Of a stretch of 57,973 nucleotides of DNA, positions 8,833 through 17,959 are shown piece by piece. A program made the position numbers and the translations under genes. The notes beneath the pieces were generated by a model that worked only from the letters and a program-made list of their open reading frames with translations, did not search any database and was not told the DNA's origin. Source of the DNA: Rhodoglobus sp. (GTDB taxonomy: Bacteria; Actinomycetota; Actinomycetes; Actinomycetales; Microbacteriaceae); assembly GCA_025463515.1 (NCBI GenBank), contig JAODAQ010000068.1, forward strand, positions 1 to 57,973. The letters are read 5' to 3'. Within the stretch, counting starts at the first letter, position 1; every line of letters starts with the position of its first letter.

Positions 8833-10887
8833 ATGCCTGATCACCCGTCTGACCATCTGGCCGACCTGGGAGTGACTCTCGGCGACAAGGGCGGCCAGCT
8901 GCGGGTGTGGTCCGCGTCGGCGACGAGCATGGAGCTGTGCCTGTTCGACGAGCGCGACCCGACGTGGGTCGCGAAGACGATCGCCATGTCGAAGGGCGAC
9001 GGGGATGTCTGGTCCGCGACATCCAAGCAGCTGGTGCCGGGCGTGCGGTACTCGATCCGCGCGAACGGGCCGACCGCGCCCGGGCACGCCTTCGACTCGT
9101 CCCTGCACCTGATCGACCCGTACGCGCGGGGGCTGGCGCGCACGAGCAGCGGCGACTGGCGCGGGTACGTGCAGGAGCCCGACACCTTCGACTGGGGCCA
9201 CTCGAAGAAGCCCCGCGTGGGCATGGACCACACCGTGCTCTACGAGGCCCACGCGAAGGGCATCTCGAAGCTCAACCCCGACGTGCCGGAGGAGCTGCGC
9301 GGCACCTACGCCGGCCTCGCCCACGAGTCGACCATCGCGTACCTCAAAGACCTCGGCGTCACGACCGTCGAGCTGCTGCCCGTGCACCAGTTCGTGAGCG
9401 AGCAGCGCCTGATCAAGCAGGGGCTCATCAACTACTGGGGCTACAACACCCTCAACTTCTTCACCCCGCACGCCGCCTACGCGAGCCGCGAAGCGCAGTT
9501 CGGCGGCACCGGCGCGGTGCTGCGCGAGTTCAAGGGCATGGTCAAGCTGCTGCACGAGGCCGGCCTCGAGGTCGTGCTGGACGTCGTCTACAACCACACC
9601 GCCGAGGAGGGCCTCACCGGGCCCACCACGAGCCTCCGTGGCCTCGACAACAAGAACTACTACCGGCAGACCCCCGACGGCGAGTACGTGGATGTCACAG
9701 GCTGCGGCAACTCGGTGAACACCGCGACCGCGGCCGCCCGGCGGCTCGTCCTCGACTCGCTGCGGTACTGGGCGAACGAGGTGCAGGTCGACGGATTCCG
9801 CTTCGACCTCGCGGCGACCCTCGGGCGGGATGCGGCGAACGAGTTCCAGCCCGAGCATCCCCTGCTTCTGGCCATTCGCGACGACCCGCAACTGAGCGAT
9901 GTGAAGATCATCGCCGAGCCCTGGGACGTGGGGATGGGCGGCTGGCAGGTCGGCAAGTTCCCGGACGGCTGGTCGGAGTGGAACGACGGCTACCGCGACC
10001 GGATGCGCGACTTCTGGCTCACGGACATCGGGGCGGCGCGGGCGAACGGCGCGGCGCCGAACGGCATTGGCTCCCTCGCGCGCCGGCTCGCGGGCTCAGC
10101 GCACGTGTTCTCGCAGGAGCGCGGGCCGATGGCCTCGGTGAACTTCATCACCGCCCACGACGGCTTCACGATGGCCGACCTCACCGCCTACAACGAGAAG
10201 CACAACCTCGGCAACGGCGAGAAGAACCGGGACGGCACGGACAACAACCACTCGTTCAACTACGGCGCCGAGGGGTCAACCGACGACCCCGAGATCCGCG
10301 AGGCCCGCTGCAAGGCGATGCGCAACCTGCTCGGCACGCTGCTGCTGAGCGCGGGCATCCCGATGCTCACCGCCGGCGACGAGTTCGGCCGCACGCAGCG
10401 CGGGAACAACAACGCGTACAACCAGGACGGCGAGCTCACCTGGCTGCCCTGGGAGCACGAGGACTGGCAGGACGACCTGCTGGAGGTCACGCGCCAGCTC
10501 ATCGAGCTGCGGCACGAGAACCCCGCGCTGCGGCCCGTGCGCTACGGGAAGTGGGGCGAGACGGTCCCGAGCGCGACCCAGATGGACTGGTACAACAAGC
10601 AGGGCCTCGCGATGAGCGAGAAGGACTGGGACTCCCCCGAGGAGCGCACACTGCAGTACCTCGCGGCGTCGACCCCCGAGTTCGAGGAGTTCAACCGCAT
10701 CCTGCTCATCGTGCACGGCCTCGAGGACGACGTCACCGTGACCCTGCCCGAGCACGAGGGCGTCACGAGCTACACGCTGCTGTGGGACTCGGCCGTCGAG
10801 GACCCGACCGAGTCCATGGACGAGCACGGCCCCGGTAGCGAGCTCGTCGTCGCGGGCGCGTCGATGCAGCTGTTCAGGGCGCACTGA
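8833..10887 (+). CDS. glgX: Glycogen debranching enzyme GlgX
   Basis: A 684-residue GH13 isoamylase-type enzyme that removes alpha-1,6 branches from glycogen limit dextrins. It has an N-terminal CBM48-like domain and the GH13 catalytic set: VDGFRFDLA (nucleophile Asp), IIAEPWD (acid/base Glu) and FITAHDGFT (third Asp). I chose the ATG at 8833 rather than 8803 because TACCCT lies 7 nt before it, matching other leaderless starts here. It is divergent from the desulfurase, 39 bp apart. With glgP, glgE and glgB nearby it forms a near-complete alpha-glucan set. Confidence 0.95.
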   Translation: MPDHPSDHLADLGVTLGDKGGQLRVWSASATSMELCLFDERDPTWVAKTIAMSKGDGDVWSATSKQLVPGVRYSIRANGPTAPGHAFDSSLHLIDPYARGLARTSSGDWRGYVQEPDTFDWGHSKKPRVGMDHTVLYEAHAKGISKLNPDVPEELRGTYAGLAHESTIAYLKDLGVTTVELLPVHQFVSEQRLIKQGLINYWGYNTLNFFTPHAAYASREAQFGGTGAVLREFKGMVKLLHEAGLEVVLDVVYNHTAEEGLTGPTTSLRGLDNKNYYRQTPDGEYVDVTGCGNSVNTATAAARRLVLDSLRYWANEVQVDGFRFDLAATLGRDAANEFQPEHPLLLAIRDDPQLSDVKIIAEPWDVGMGGWQVGKFPDGWSEWNDGYRDRMRDFWLTDIGAARANGAAPNGIGSLARRLAGSAHVFSQERGPMASVNFITAHDGFTMADLTAYNEKHNLGNGEKNRDGTDNNHSFNYGAEGSTDDPEIREARCKAMRNLLGTLLLSAGIPMLTAGDEFGRTQRGNNNAYNQDGELTWLPWEHEDWQDDLLEVTRQLIELRHENPALRPVRYGKWGETVPSATQMDWYNKQGLAMSEKDWDSPEERTLQYLAASTPEFEEFNRILLIVHGLEDDVTVTLPEHEGVTSYTLLWDSAVEDPTESMDEHGPGSELVVAGASMQLFRAH

Positions 10888-10891
10888 GAGC

Positions 10892-11194
10892 ATGAGCACC
10901 CCACCGCCGCTCAACCGCCTCGCTGTCGCGGGTCTGATCGTGTCGGTGAGCCTGTACATCGTGCCGCTGCTGGTGAATGCGCCGGTCGGGCTCGTGCTGT
11001 CGATCCTCGGGCTGCGCGAGGCGAACCGCCGCAAGGCCGCGGGCGTCGCGCCCACGGGCTGGGGGCTCGCGCTGGCCGGGATCATCGTCGGGGCGTTCGG
11101 CACCCTCTCCGCGATCATCATCGTGCTGGTGGTGGTCTTCGTGCTCCCCGGGCTGTACCAGCAGCTCTGGCAGACCGCGTTCTTCAACGGATGA
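10892..11194 (+). CDS. Small membrane protein (DUF4190-like)
   Basis: A 100-residue protein with two or three hydrophobic segments (about 9-43 and 57-90) separated by a basic loop (REANRRKAAG). The pattern GLVLSILGLREANRR followed by a second span recalls DUF4190 proteins. The function is unknown. It starts 4 bp after the glgX stop and its stop overlaps the ybaK start in an ATGA, so it is probably part of the same transcript. Confidence 0.85.
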   Translation: MSTPPPLNRLAVAGLIVSVSLYIVPLLVNAPVGLVLSILGLREANRRKAAGVAPTGWGLALAGIIVGAFGTLSAIIIVLVVVFVLPGLYQQLWQTAFFNG

Positions 11195-11664
11195 GCGGCA
11201 CCCCGGCGACCGTCGCGCTCGTGGCGGCGGGCATCCCGTTCACTGAGCACGAGTACGCGCACGACCCCGGCAACACGAACTTCGGCCTCGAGGCCGCTGC
11301 CGTGCTCGACCTCGACCCCGGCCAGGTCTTCAAGACCCTGATGGCGGATGTCGACGGCCGGCTGGTCGTGGGCATCGTGCCGGTCTCCGGCAAGCTCGAC
11401 CTCAAGGCGCTCGCCGCGGCGGTCGGCGGCAAGAAGGCCGAGATGGCCGACCCCAAGCTCGCCGAGCGGCGGACCGGGTACGTGGTGGGCGGCATCAGCC
11501 CGATCGGGCAGAAGTCCGCGCATCCGACAGTCCTCGACGAGACGGCGGAGCTCTACGACACCGTGTTCGTGTCGGGCGGGCGCCGCGGGTTCGACATCGA
11601 GCTGACGCCGGCCGACCTCGTGCGGGCGACGGGTGCCGTCCTGGCGGCTATCGGGCGCGAGTAG
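11191..11664 (+). CDS. ybaK: Cys-tRNA(Pro) deacylase, YbaK/EbsC family
   Basis: A 157-residue trans-editing protein that hydrolyses Cys-tRNA(Pro) mischarged by ProRS. Family features are VFKTLMADVDGRLVVGIVPV, the lysine-rich AAVGGKKAEMAD, and GYVVGGISPIGQK, which carries the YbaK-type GGISP loop. Its length is standard. It is coupled by a 4-bp overlap to the preceding membrane protein gene and converges on the ABC ATPase gene, with a 17-bp overlap at the 3' ends. Confidence 0.93.
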   Translation: MSGTPATVALVAAGIPFTEHEYAHDPGNTNFGLEAAAVLDLDPGQVFKTLMADVDGRLVVGIVPVSGKLDLKALAAAVGGKKAEMADPKLAERRTGYVVGGISPIGQKSAHPTVLDETAELYDTVFVSGGRRGFDIELTPADLVRATGAVLAAIGRE

Positions 11665-12433
11665 CCCGCGCACCCCAGCGGCCGTCGTGGAACGTCACGT
11701 CGATCGGGTGCTCGAACGCCGCGCTGACGTTCTCCGTCGTGACGACGTCGTGCACGTCGCCGACCGCCGTCAGGCGCCCGTGCGAGACGAGCATCGCGTG
11801 CGTGGTCGTGCTCGGCAGCTCCTCGAGGTGGTGCGTGACGAGGATCGAGGCGATGTCCGGATGCGACGCCTCCAGTGTGTCGATCGTCTCGAGCAGCTGC
11901 TCGCGAGCCGCGACATCCAGCCCTGTCGACGGCTCGTCGAGCAGCAGCAGCCGCGGCTCGGAGATGAGCGCCCGCGCGATGAGGGTGCGGCCGCGCTCGC
12001 CCTGCGAGAGCGTGGGCCAGCGGGCGGAGCCGAGCCCGGCAAGGCCGATCGTCGCGAGCAGCACCTCGGCCTGTGCGATCTGCGCGGTGGTGGGCGCCCA
12101 GCGCATCGGGGTCTCGATCGTGCCGGTGAGGCCCGTGAGCACGACCTCCAGGACGCTCAGGGGCGAGCGCAGCGGATGCCGCGGGTTGACGTGCCCGATG
12201 GACCGCCGCAGCGCCTGCAGCTCGGTGCGCCCGAGCTGGCCGTCGAGCACGTGGACGGTTCCGGTGGTGGGATGCGCGAGCGCGCCGCAGAAGCCGAGGA
12301 TCGTGCTCTTGCCCGCGCCGTTGGGGCCCAGGAGCGCCCAGTGCTCGCCAGCGTCCACGGAGAACGACACGTCGTCGAGGATTCGGCGGCCTTCGCGGAC
12401 GAAGGAGACGTTGCGCAGCTCGATGACACTCAC
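11648..12433 (-). CDS. ABC transporter ATP-binding protein (stand-alone)
   Basis: A 261-residue ABC ATPase with Walker A GPNGAGKST, signature LSQGERGR and Walker B LLLLDEPSTGLD, closest in style to the ModF/iron-complex type. No permease or binding protein gene is adjacent, so its partner is unknown; a role as a cytoplasmic or molybdate-related ATPase cannot be excluded. The GTG start has TAGGCT 8 nt upstream and may be leaderless. The 3' end overlaps ybaK by 17 bp in convergent orientation. Confidence 0.9.
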   Translation of the reverse strand: MSVIELRNVSFVREGRRILDDVSFSVDAGEHWALLGPNGAGKSTILGFCGALAHPTTGTVHVLDGQLGRTELQALRRSIGHVNPRHPLRSPLSVLEVVLTGLTGTIETPMRWAPTTAQIAQAEVLLATIGLAGLGSARWPTLSQGERGRTLIARALISEPRLLLLDEPSTGLDVAAREQLLETIDTLEASHPDIASILVTHHLEELPSTTTHAMLVSHGRLTAVGDVHDVVTTENVSAAFEHPIDVTFHDGRWGARATRAR

Positions 12434-12454
12434 GAGTGTCGAGCCTAGGCGGGG

Positions 12455-12568
12455 CTAGCGAGTAGCGATGAAGAAGCCGATGACGGCGAGCGCGACAATC
12501 GCGGTGGCGGCGGCGAAGAAGAAGGGCGAGACGCCGTGGCGGGTCTTGCTCTCGTTGCGGATCGACAT
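12455..12568 (-). CDS. 37-residue single-span membrane protein (paralogue A)
   Basis: A tiny ORF missed by ordinary length cutoffs. It has a charged N-terminus (RNESKTRHG) followed by one membrane helix that begins SPFFFAAA and ends at the C-terminus. The ATG at 12568 has AGGAC 4 nt upstream. It shares the SPFF-hydrophobic-AA motif and helix with the ORF at 12751-12870, and both sit below a 48-bp conserved box holding TTGTCC. The function is unknown; a small regulatory or stress membrane peptide is plausible. Confidence 0.75.
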   Translation of the reverse strand: MSIRNESKTRHGVSPFFFAAATAIVALAVIGFFIATR

Positions 12569-12616
12569 GGTGTCCTGTTTCGGGTCAGGCGGAGAGCGGG
12601 TTTTCTCCGTGCTGGA

Positions 12617-12674
12617 AATCTATTGGGTCGGCACAAGTGCGGACAAGGGATGTAACCCTCCCAGTACGGGGGCC
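12617..12674 (-). promoter_or_regulatory. Promoter and conserved box A upstream of mini membrane protein A
   Basis: On the minus strand TTGTCC (12641-12646) and TAGATT (12617-12622) are 18 bp apart, a plausible sigma-70-type promoter. A 48-bp box (12627-12674) overlaps the -35 and extends upstream. It is nearly repeated at 12966-13013, sharing GCCCCCGT, GGGAGGGT, CTTGTCC and GTGCCGAC in the same order. Confidence 0.6.
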
Positions 12675-12750
12675 ACGGCCGTTAACGACGATGAGCCGGC
12701 GCCTCGGGGTGGCTGCCGGCTCGTCGTCGGATGGAACTTCAGTTGGCGCC

Positions 12751-12870
12751 CTAGGACAGGAGCGCGACCACGGCGGCGATGACCACGAGGGCGATCGTCA
12801 TTCCGATGGCGGCGATGAAGAACGGCGAGAACGCCGCGGGCTTCGGGCCGGCCTGGTCGATGGTGCTCAT
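12751..12870 (-). CDS. 39-residue single-span membrane protein (paralogue B)
   Basis: Paralogue of the 37-residue protein downstream. It has a short polar N-terminus and one helix starting SPFFIAAIG and running to the end. The ATG at 12870 has AGGAC 8 nt upstream. A second in-frame ATG at 12903 also has AGGAC before it, and the 33 bp between them look like a local duplication of the start region (MSTETIDR versus MSTIDQ), so a 50-residue form is possible. The function is unknown. Confidence 0.75.
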   Translation of the reverse strand: MSTIDQAGPKPAAFSPFFIAAIGMTIALVVIAAVVALLS

Positions 12871-12956
12871 TCGGGTTGTCCTGTCAATCGTTTCGGTACT
12901 CATGCGATGGTCCTGGATTCGGGTTTCCTGGAAGAGATCGGGTATCTCTTGAATCC

Positions 12957-13013
12957 ATCATCGCTGTCGGCACTAGGGGGGACAAGCCTTGTACCCTCCC
13001 CACAACGGGGGCG
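12957..13013 (-). promoter_or_regulatory. Promoter and conserved box B upstream of mini membrane protein B
   Basis: Minus-strand TTGTCC (12980-12985) and GATGAT (12957-12962) are spaced 17 bp. The upstream box (12966-13013) matches box A over 48 bp with no gaps, including the segments beyond the -35. Conservation outside the core promoter suggests a shared activator or repressor site. Confidence 0.6.
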
Positions 13014-13195
13014 GCCGATATACCGCCCGTGGCCCCCGTGTTTCCGCGGATCTCTGCGATCGGGGGACGACTCCGGTCCCCCATGCTGAGTACCGGCGCA
13101 AAGGAGGACAAAACGGGGTACAGGAATGCTCGGGGGCCGCGTCATCCGGCCGCGTCCGAGCGTGTCCCCAGTTCGGGGCGAGGAGCGCTCAGGGT

Positions 13196-13285
13196 GGGTT
13201 GAGTAGGGCGCTCTGGCGCCCGTATCGAAACCCAGAAGTCGCCCCGACCGGTGTCGATACGGCCCCTGGAGGGCCTACTCAACCC
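13196..13285. repeat. Pair of palindromic intergenic repeats (copies 4-5)
   Basis: Copy 4 (13196-13233) runs GGGTTGAGTAG to CGTATCGAAACCC with a perfect inner stem GGGCGC-TCTG-GCGCCC. Copy 5 (13250-13285) is inverted, with inner stem GGCCC-CTGGA-GGGCC and one change in its conserved end (GGTGTCGATAC). The pair ends 10 bp before the glgP stop codon. Confidence 0.92.
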
Positions 13286-13295
13286 GCGAGAATGC

Positions 13296-15848
13296 TTACT
13301 CCGCGACGGCGACCAGTCCGAGCTCGGCCGGGGACGCGAGCAGCGGGTTCTGCGGCACCACGCGCACCGTGTAGCCGAAGCTGCCGGCACGGGCGAGGGG
13401 CACGGTGCCCGCGAAGGTCACGGTGGCGCCGGGCTCCGAGGCGAGCTCGAGCGGGGCGTGCTGCACGTCCTCGAGGCGGTCGCCGTCGCGGGCGCGGCCG
13501 TAGACGACCTCGACCGCGAGATCGTCGGGGGCGAGCCCGCCCGTGTCGATCGTGGCGCGCAGGTGCAGGTCGTCGCCGACCTGCGGCACGGCATCCACTC
13601 CCCCGGATTCCACGTGCGTGACGTGCACGTTGGGCCAGGCCGCTGTGACGCGCGCCTTCCAGGCCGCGAGGTCGCGCGCCGGCTGGGCGGAGTTCGCGCT
13701 GATCGTGTGCTCCGCGGCCGCCGCCGGGATGTAGAGGCGCTCCACGTACTCCTTGACCATGCGGTCCGCGGAGAGCGCCGGCGACAGCGTCGAGAGCGTG
13801 TGGCGGATTGAGGCCACCCACCGGGCGGGCACTCCGTCGGACGCGCGGTCGTAGAACCGCGGCGCGATCTGGTGCTCGATCAGGTCGTACATGCTGTCGG
13901 CCTCGAGCTTGTCGCGCTCGGCGCTGTCGCCCGCGGAGTCGGCGGAGGGGATGGCCCAGCCGTTCTCCTCGTCGTAGAACTCCGCCCACCACCCGTCGAG
14001 GATCGAGAGGTTGAGCGAGCCGTTCAGCGCCGCCTTCATCCCGGAGGTCCCGCAGGCCTCCAGCGGGCGCAGTGGGTTGTTCAGCCAGATGTCGGTGCCG
14101 GGGTAGAGCAGCTTCGCCATGCCGATGTCGTAGTTCGGCAGGAATACGATGCGCCTGCGCACCTCCGGCTCCATGCTGAACTCGACGAGCTTCTGGATCA
14201 GGCGCTTGCCCTCTTCGTCGGCCGGATGCGACTTGCCGGCGATCACGAGCTGGATCGGCCGCTCGGGGTGCAGCAGCAGCGACCGCAGACGCTCCTGGTC
14301 GTGGAGCATGAGGGTGAGGCGCTTGTAGGTGGGGACCCGCCGCGCGAACCCGATCGTGAGCACGTTCGGGTCGAGCAGCTCGGAGAACCAGGTGGGGTCG
14401 CCCACGCCGGGGTTCTGCTCCTGCCAGGCGGCGCTGACGCGGCGGCGCGCATCGTGGACGAGCTGATCGCGCATCCGGCCGCGCACTGCCCACAGGTCGG
14501 CGTCGGAGACCTTCGGGGATGCCCAGTCGACGGCGGTCGTGTCGACAGTGCCGAACTTCTCGGCGGCGAGCTCGAGCATGGCCGGGTCGGTCCAGGTGGG
14601 GGCGTGCACGCCGTTGGTCACGGATGTGATGGGCACGTCGTCCGCGTCGAAGCCGGGCCACAGGGCGCCGAACATGCCGCGCGAGACCTCGCCGTGCAGG
14701 AGGGAGACGCCGTTGGCGCGCTGCGCCAGCCGCAGCCCCATGACGGCCATGTTGAAGAACGCGGGGTCGCCGCCCTCGTAGTCCTCCTCGCCGAGGGTCA
14801 CGACGTCGGCCACGGCCACGCCCGGGAGCAGGTCGGTGGAGAAGTACCGCGTGATCATCTCGACCTCGAACCGGTCGATGCCGGCCGGCACGGGCGTGTG
14901 GGTGGTGAAGACGGTTCCGGCCCGGACGACCTGCAGCGCCTCCTGGAAGCCGAGGCCGTCGCCGATGAGGTCGCTGATGCGCTCGAGGCCGAGGAATCCG
15001 GCGTGCCCCTCGTTGGTGTGGAACACCTCGGGGAACGGGGTCGACGTGAGCTCGGTGTACGCCTTGATGGCGCGCACGCCGCCGATGCCGAGCAGGAGCT
15101 CCTGCAGGAGGCGGTGCTCCCCGCCGCCGCCGTACAGGCGGTCGGTGACGGTGCGCAGCGAGTCGTCGTTCTCGGGGATGTCGGTGTCGAGCAGCAGCAG
15201 CGTGATGCGGCCGACCTTGACCTGCCACACGCGGGCGTAGAGCGCCTTGCCGTCCGGGAGCGAGAGCGCGACCTGCGCGGCGGTGCCGTCCGGATGGCGG
15301 AGCACGCTCAGCGGCAGGCCGTCGGGGTCGAGCACCGGGTAGGTCTCCTGCTGCCAGCCATCGCGGGAGATCGCCTGGCGGAAGTAGCCGGCGCGGTAGA
15401 ACAGGCCGACGCCGATGATCGGGACGCCGAGGTCCGAGGCGCTCTTGAGGTGGTCGCCGGCGAGGATGCCGAGGCCGCCGGAGTACTGGGGCAGGGCCGC
15501 CGCGATGCCGAACTCCGGCGAGAAGTAGCCGATCGAGGCCGGGGCATCCGTCAGCGACTGGTACCAGCGCGGCTTCTCGAGGTAGTCGTGCAGGTCGTCG
15601 AGGAGGGTCTTCGTGGTGGAGGCGAACGCGGCATCCGCGGCGAGCTCGTCAAGCCGGGCGGGGCCGACCGCGCCGAGGAGGGCGATCGGGTCGTGGCCCG
15701 TTGCCTCCCAGAGCTCCGGATCCACCGACTTGAACATCTGGCGCGTGGGCTCGTGCCACGACCAGCGCAGGTTGCTCGAGAGCTCGTCGAGAGCTGCGAG
15801 CGACTCGGGCAGAACGGTGCGGACGGTAAACCGGCGGATGGCTTTCAC
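13296..15848 (-). CDS. glgP: Alpha-glucan phosphorylase GlgP
   Basis: An 850-residue GT35 enzyme that releases glucose-1-phosphate from glycogen. Recognisable are SSNLRWSWHEPTRQMF, PEFGIAAALPQYSGGLGILA, the phosphate/PLP region EACGTSGMKAALNGSLNLSI (PLP lysine in GMKAALNG) and DGWWAEFYDEENGW. This is the actinobacterial long-N-terminus type, related to maltodextrin phosphorylase. I prefer the GTG at 15848, which has TAGGGT 7 nt upstream, to the GTG at 15857, which overlaps that hexamer. Divergent from glgE; a LacI-type operator candidate lies between them. Confidence 0.95.
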   Translation of the reverse strand: MKAIRRFTVRTVLPESLAALDELSSNLRWSWHEPTRQMFKSVDPELWEATGHDPIALLGAVGPARLDELAADAAFASTTKTLLDDLHDYLEKPRWYQSLTDAPASIGYFSPEFGIAAALPQYSGGLGILAGDHLKSASDLGVPIIGVGLFYRAGYFRQAISRDGWQQETYPVLDPDGLPLSVLRHPDGTAAQVALSLPDGKALYARVWQVKVGRITLLLLDTDIPENDDSLRTVTDRLYGGGGEHRLLQELLLGIGGVRAIKAYTELTSTPFPEVFHTNEGHAGFLGLERISDLIGDGLGFQEALQVVRAGTVFTTHTPVPAGIDRFEVEMITRYFSTDLLPGVAVADVVTLGEEDYEGGDPAFFNMAVMGLRLAQRANGVSLLHGEVSRGMFGALWPGFDADDVPITSVTNGVHAPTWTDPAMLELAAEKFGTVDTTAVDWASPKVSDADLWAVRGRMRDQLVHDARRRVSAAWQEQNPGVGDPTWFSELLDPNVLTIGFARRVPTYKRLTLMLHDQERLRSLLLHPERPIQLVIAGKSHPADEEGKRLIQKLVEFSMEPEVRRRIVFLPNYDIGMAKLLYPGTDIWLNNPLRPLEACGTSGMKAALNGSLNLSILDGWWAEFYDEENGWAIPSADSAGDSAERDKLEADSMYDLIEHQIAPRFYDRASDGVPARWVASIRHTLSTLSPALSADRMVKEYVERLYIPAAAAEHTISANSAQPARDLAAWKARVTAAWPNVHVTHVESGGVDAVPQVGDDLHLRATIDTGGLAPDDLAVEVVYGRARDGDRLEDVQHAPLELASEPGATVTFAGTVPLARAGSFGYTVRVVPQNPLLASPAELGLVAVAE

Positions 15849-15881
15849 CCGAACCACCCTAGGCCAGTCCGGCAGCCCCTA

Positions 15882-15910
15882 TGTAAAGCGCTTGCATACG
15901 CAGCGCAAGC
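15882..15910. promoter_or_regulatory. Candidate LacI-type operator between glgP and glgE
   Basis: The 8-bp palindrome AAGCGCTT at 15886-15893 lies in TGTAAAGCGCTTGCATA (15882-15898) and matches the core of LacI/GalR and cre-like sites. An inverted repeat GCTTGC (15890-15895) / GCAAGC (15905-15910) overlaps it. The position between divergent glucan genes fits a maltose/glucose-responsive repressor; the regulator gene is not in the window. Confidence 0.5.
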
Positions 15911-15958
15911 CCCCCGGTATCCTTCGGTGAACGCATGACGAGGGGGTACGGTCGAACC

Positions 15959-17959
15959 GTGACTGTCGAGTACGAACCACGTCTGGGTAGGATTCCGATT
16001 CGCCACCTGACGCCACAGCAGCCCGAGAACCGCTGGCCCTCGAAGGCCTTCGCGGGCGAGGTGGTGCCCTTCGGCGCGACCGTCTTCCGGGAGGGCCACG
16101 ACCTGCTCGGCGTGCACCTCATCATCACCGACCCGAGCGGGGTGTGGACCACCCACCGGATGCGCCCCGTGGCCCCCGGCACCGACCGCTGGCAGGCCGA
16201 CGTGGCACTGCCCGTCGCGGGCACCTGGACGTGGCGCGTGCGCGCCTTCGCGGACGAGTGGGCGACCTGGCTGCACAACGCCGAGATCAAGATCCCGGCC
16301 CGGGTCGACGTGCCCCTCATGCTCCAGATCGGGCGCGGGCTGCTCGCCCGGGCGGGCTCGCGCAAGATCGTCCAGGATGCCGTCGCGGCCTTCGACGACC
16401 CGGCGCTCTCAGCCGAGAACAAGCTCGCCGTCGCCCTCGACCCGAGGCTCACGCTCGCGATCGACGCCAAGCCGCTCGCCTCGCTCGTCACTGACAGCGA
16501 GTCGCTCGAGCTGCGCGTCGAGCCGATGCGGGCCGGCGTCGGCAACTGGTACGAGTTCTTCCCGCGCAGCGAGGGCGCCAAGCAGGCCAAGGACGGCACG
16601 TGGACCAGCGGCACGTTCCGCACTGCGGCGAAGCGCATCCCTGCGGTGGCGGCGATGGGGTTCGACGTGCTCTACCTGCCCCCGATCCACCCGATCGGCG
16701 AGGCGTTCCGCAAGGGCCCGAACAACACCCTCGACCCCAAGCCGGGCGACCCGGGCTCGCCGTGGGCGATCGGCGGGGCCGCGGGCGGGCACGACGCCGT
16801 GCATCCGGACCTCGGTGATCTCAAGGACTTCGCCTACTTCGTGGGGGTCGCCAGGAAGCACAACGTAGAGGTCGCCCTCGACTTCGCGCTGCAGGCCTCC
16901 CCCGACCACCCCTGGGTCACCGAGCACCCGGAGTGGTTCACGACCCTTCCGGACGGCACGATCGCGTACGCGGAGAACCCGCCGAAGAAGTACCAGGACA
17001 TCTACCCCGTCAACTTCGACAACGATCCGGTCGGCATCCGCGACGAGGTGCTGCGGCTCCTGCGGCACTGGATCGCGCTGGGCGTGCGCATCTTCCGCGT
17101 GGACAACCCGCACACGAAGCCGCTCCAGTTCTGGGAGATCGTGCTGCACGAGATCAACACCGAGTTCCCGGACGTGGTGTTCCTCGCGGAGGCCTTCACA
17201 CGGCCCGCGATGATGCAGTCGCTCGCGCAGGTCGGGTTCCAGCAGTCGTACTCCTACTTCACGTGGCGCAACACGAAGGAGGAGCTCGCGGAGTTCTTCG
17301 AGTCGATCTCGCACGAGACCTCCGGATGGTTCAGGCCCAACCTGTTCGTCAACACCCCCGACATCCTCACCGAGTACCTCCAGTTCGGCGGACCCGCGGC
17401 GTACAAGATCCGCGCGACCCTGGCCGCGACCGCGAGCCCCAGCTGGGGCGTGTACGCGGGCTACGAGCTGTACGAGGACGTCGCCCGCCCCGGCAGCGAG
17501 GAGAACATCGACAACGAGAAGTACGAGTACAAGGCGCGCGACTGGGCTGCGCACGAGAAGGCGGGCGACTCCCTCGGGCCGTTCCTGCAGCACCTCAACC
17601 TGATCCGCGCGGCGCACCCCGCCCTGCGGCAGCTGCGCAACCTCGACGTGCACTGGAGCGACGACGAGTCGATCCTCGTGTACACGAAGTACTTGGCGGC
17701 GCAGCACAACGGCGGCGTCTCGGATGCGCTGATCATCGTCGCGAACGTCGACCCGCACTCGGTGCGCGAGACGACGGTGCACCTCGATCTGACGAAGATC
17801 GGGCTCGCGCCGGACGCCGTATTCACGGTCACCGACCTCATCACGGGCGCGACCTTCGAGTGGGGCATGGACAACTACGTGCGCCTCGACGCGTTCGGCG
17901 AGCCCTGCCACATCCTGCACGTGCACACCGAGCCTCTGCCGACGAAGAAGGGCCGCTGA
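15959..17959 (+). CDS. glgE: Maltosyltransferase GlgE (maltose-1-phosphate to alpha-1,4-glucan)
   Basis: A 666-residue GH13 subfamily 3 enzyme that extends alpha-1,4-glucan chains with maltose-1-phosphate. Motifs are [11 protein letters not shown], the [18 protein letters not shown] loop, nucleophile Asp in [11 protein letters not shown], Glu in [10 protein letters not shown], and NTPDIL. I chose the GTG at 15959 because TACGGT is 6 nt upstream; an in-frame ATG 24 bp further up is less conserved. The stop overlaps the glgB ATG (TGATG), so the two are coupled. TreS and Mak, which would make the maltose-1-phosphate, are not in this window. Confidence 0.95.
   Translation: MTVEYEPRLGRIPIRHLTPQQPENRWPSKAFAGEVVPFGATVFREGHDLLGVHLIITDPSGVWTTHRMRPVAPGTDRWQADVALPVAGTWTWRVRAFADEWATWLHNAEIKIPARVDVPLMLQIGRGLLARAGSRKIVQDAVAAFDDPALSAENKLAVALDPRLTLAIDAKPLASLVTDSESLELRVEPMRAGVGNWYEFFPRSEGAKQAKDGTWTSGTFRTAAKRIPAVAAMGFDVLYLPPIHPIGEAFRKGPNNTLDPKPGDPGSPWAIGGAAGGHDAVHPDLGDLKDFAYFVGVARKHNVEVALDFALQASPDHPWVTEHPEWFTTLPDGTIAYAENPPKKYQDIYPVNFDNDPVGIRDEVLRLLRHWIALGVRIFRVDNPHTKPLQFWEIVLHEINTEFPDVVFLAEAFTRPAMMQSLAQVGFQQSYSYFTWRNTKEELAEFFESISHETSGWFRPNLFVNTPDILTEYLQFGGPAAYKIRATLAATASPSWGVYAGYELYEDVARPGSEENIDNEKYEYKARDWAAHEKAGDSLGPFLQHLNLIRAAHPALRQLRNLDVHWSDDESILVYTKYLAAQHNGGVSDALIIVANVDPHSVRETTVHLDLTKIGLAPDAVFTVTDLITGATFEWGMDNYVRLDAFGEPCHILHVHTEPLPTKKGR

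Larger units (their letters stand above)
12871..13295. other. Gene-free stretch between mini membrane proteins and glgP
   Basis: The 425 bp hold the leader and promoter box of paralogue B (to about 13013) and two palindromic repeats (13196-13285). Between them lies a stretch with a weak third resemblance to the promoter box (GGACAA at 13108-13113), which I could not turn into a convincing promoter or gene. Short frames here lack coding character. Confidence 0.6.

Noticed and set aside
8794-9891. Upstream extension of the cysteine desulfurase frame to 757 codons
   Set aside because: It lies over the start of glgX and has no desulfurase homology; the conserved N-terminus YLDHAATTP begins just after 8793.
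12884-13145. Overlapping minus-strand frames of 75 and 81 codons
   Set aside because: They cross the promoter box B and have no coding character.
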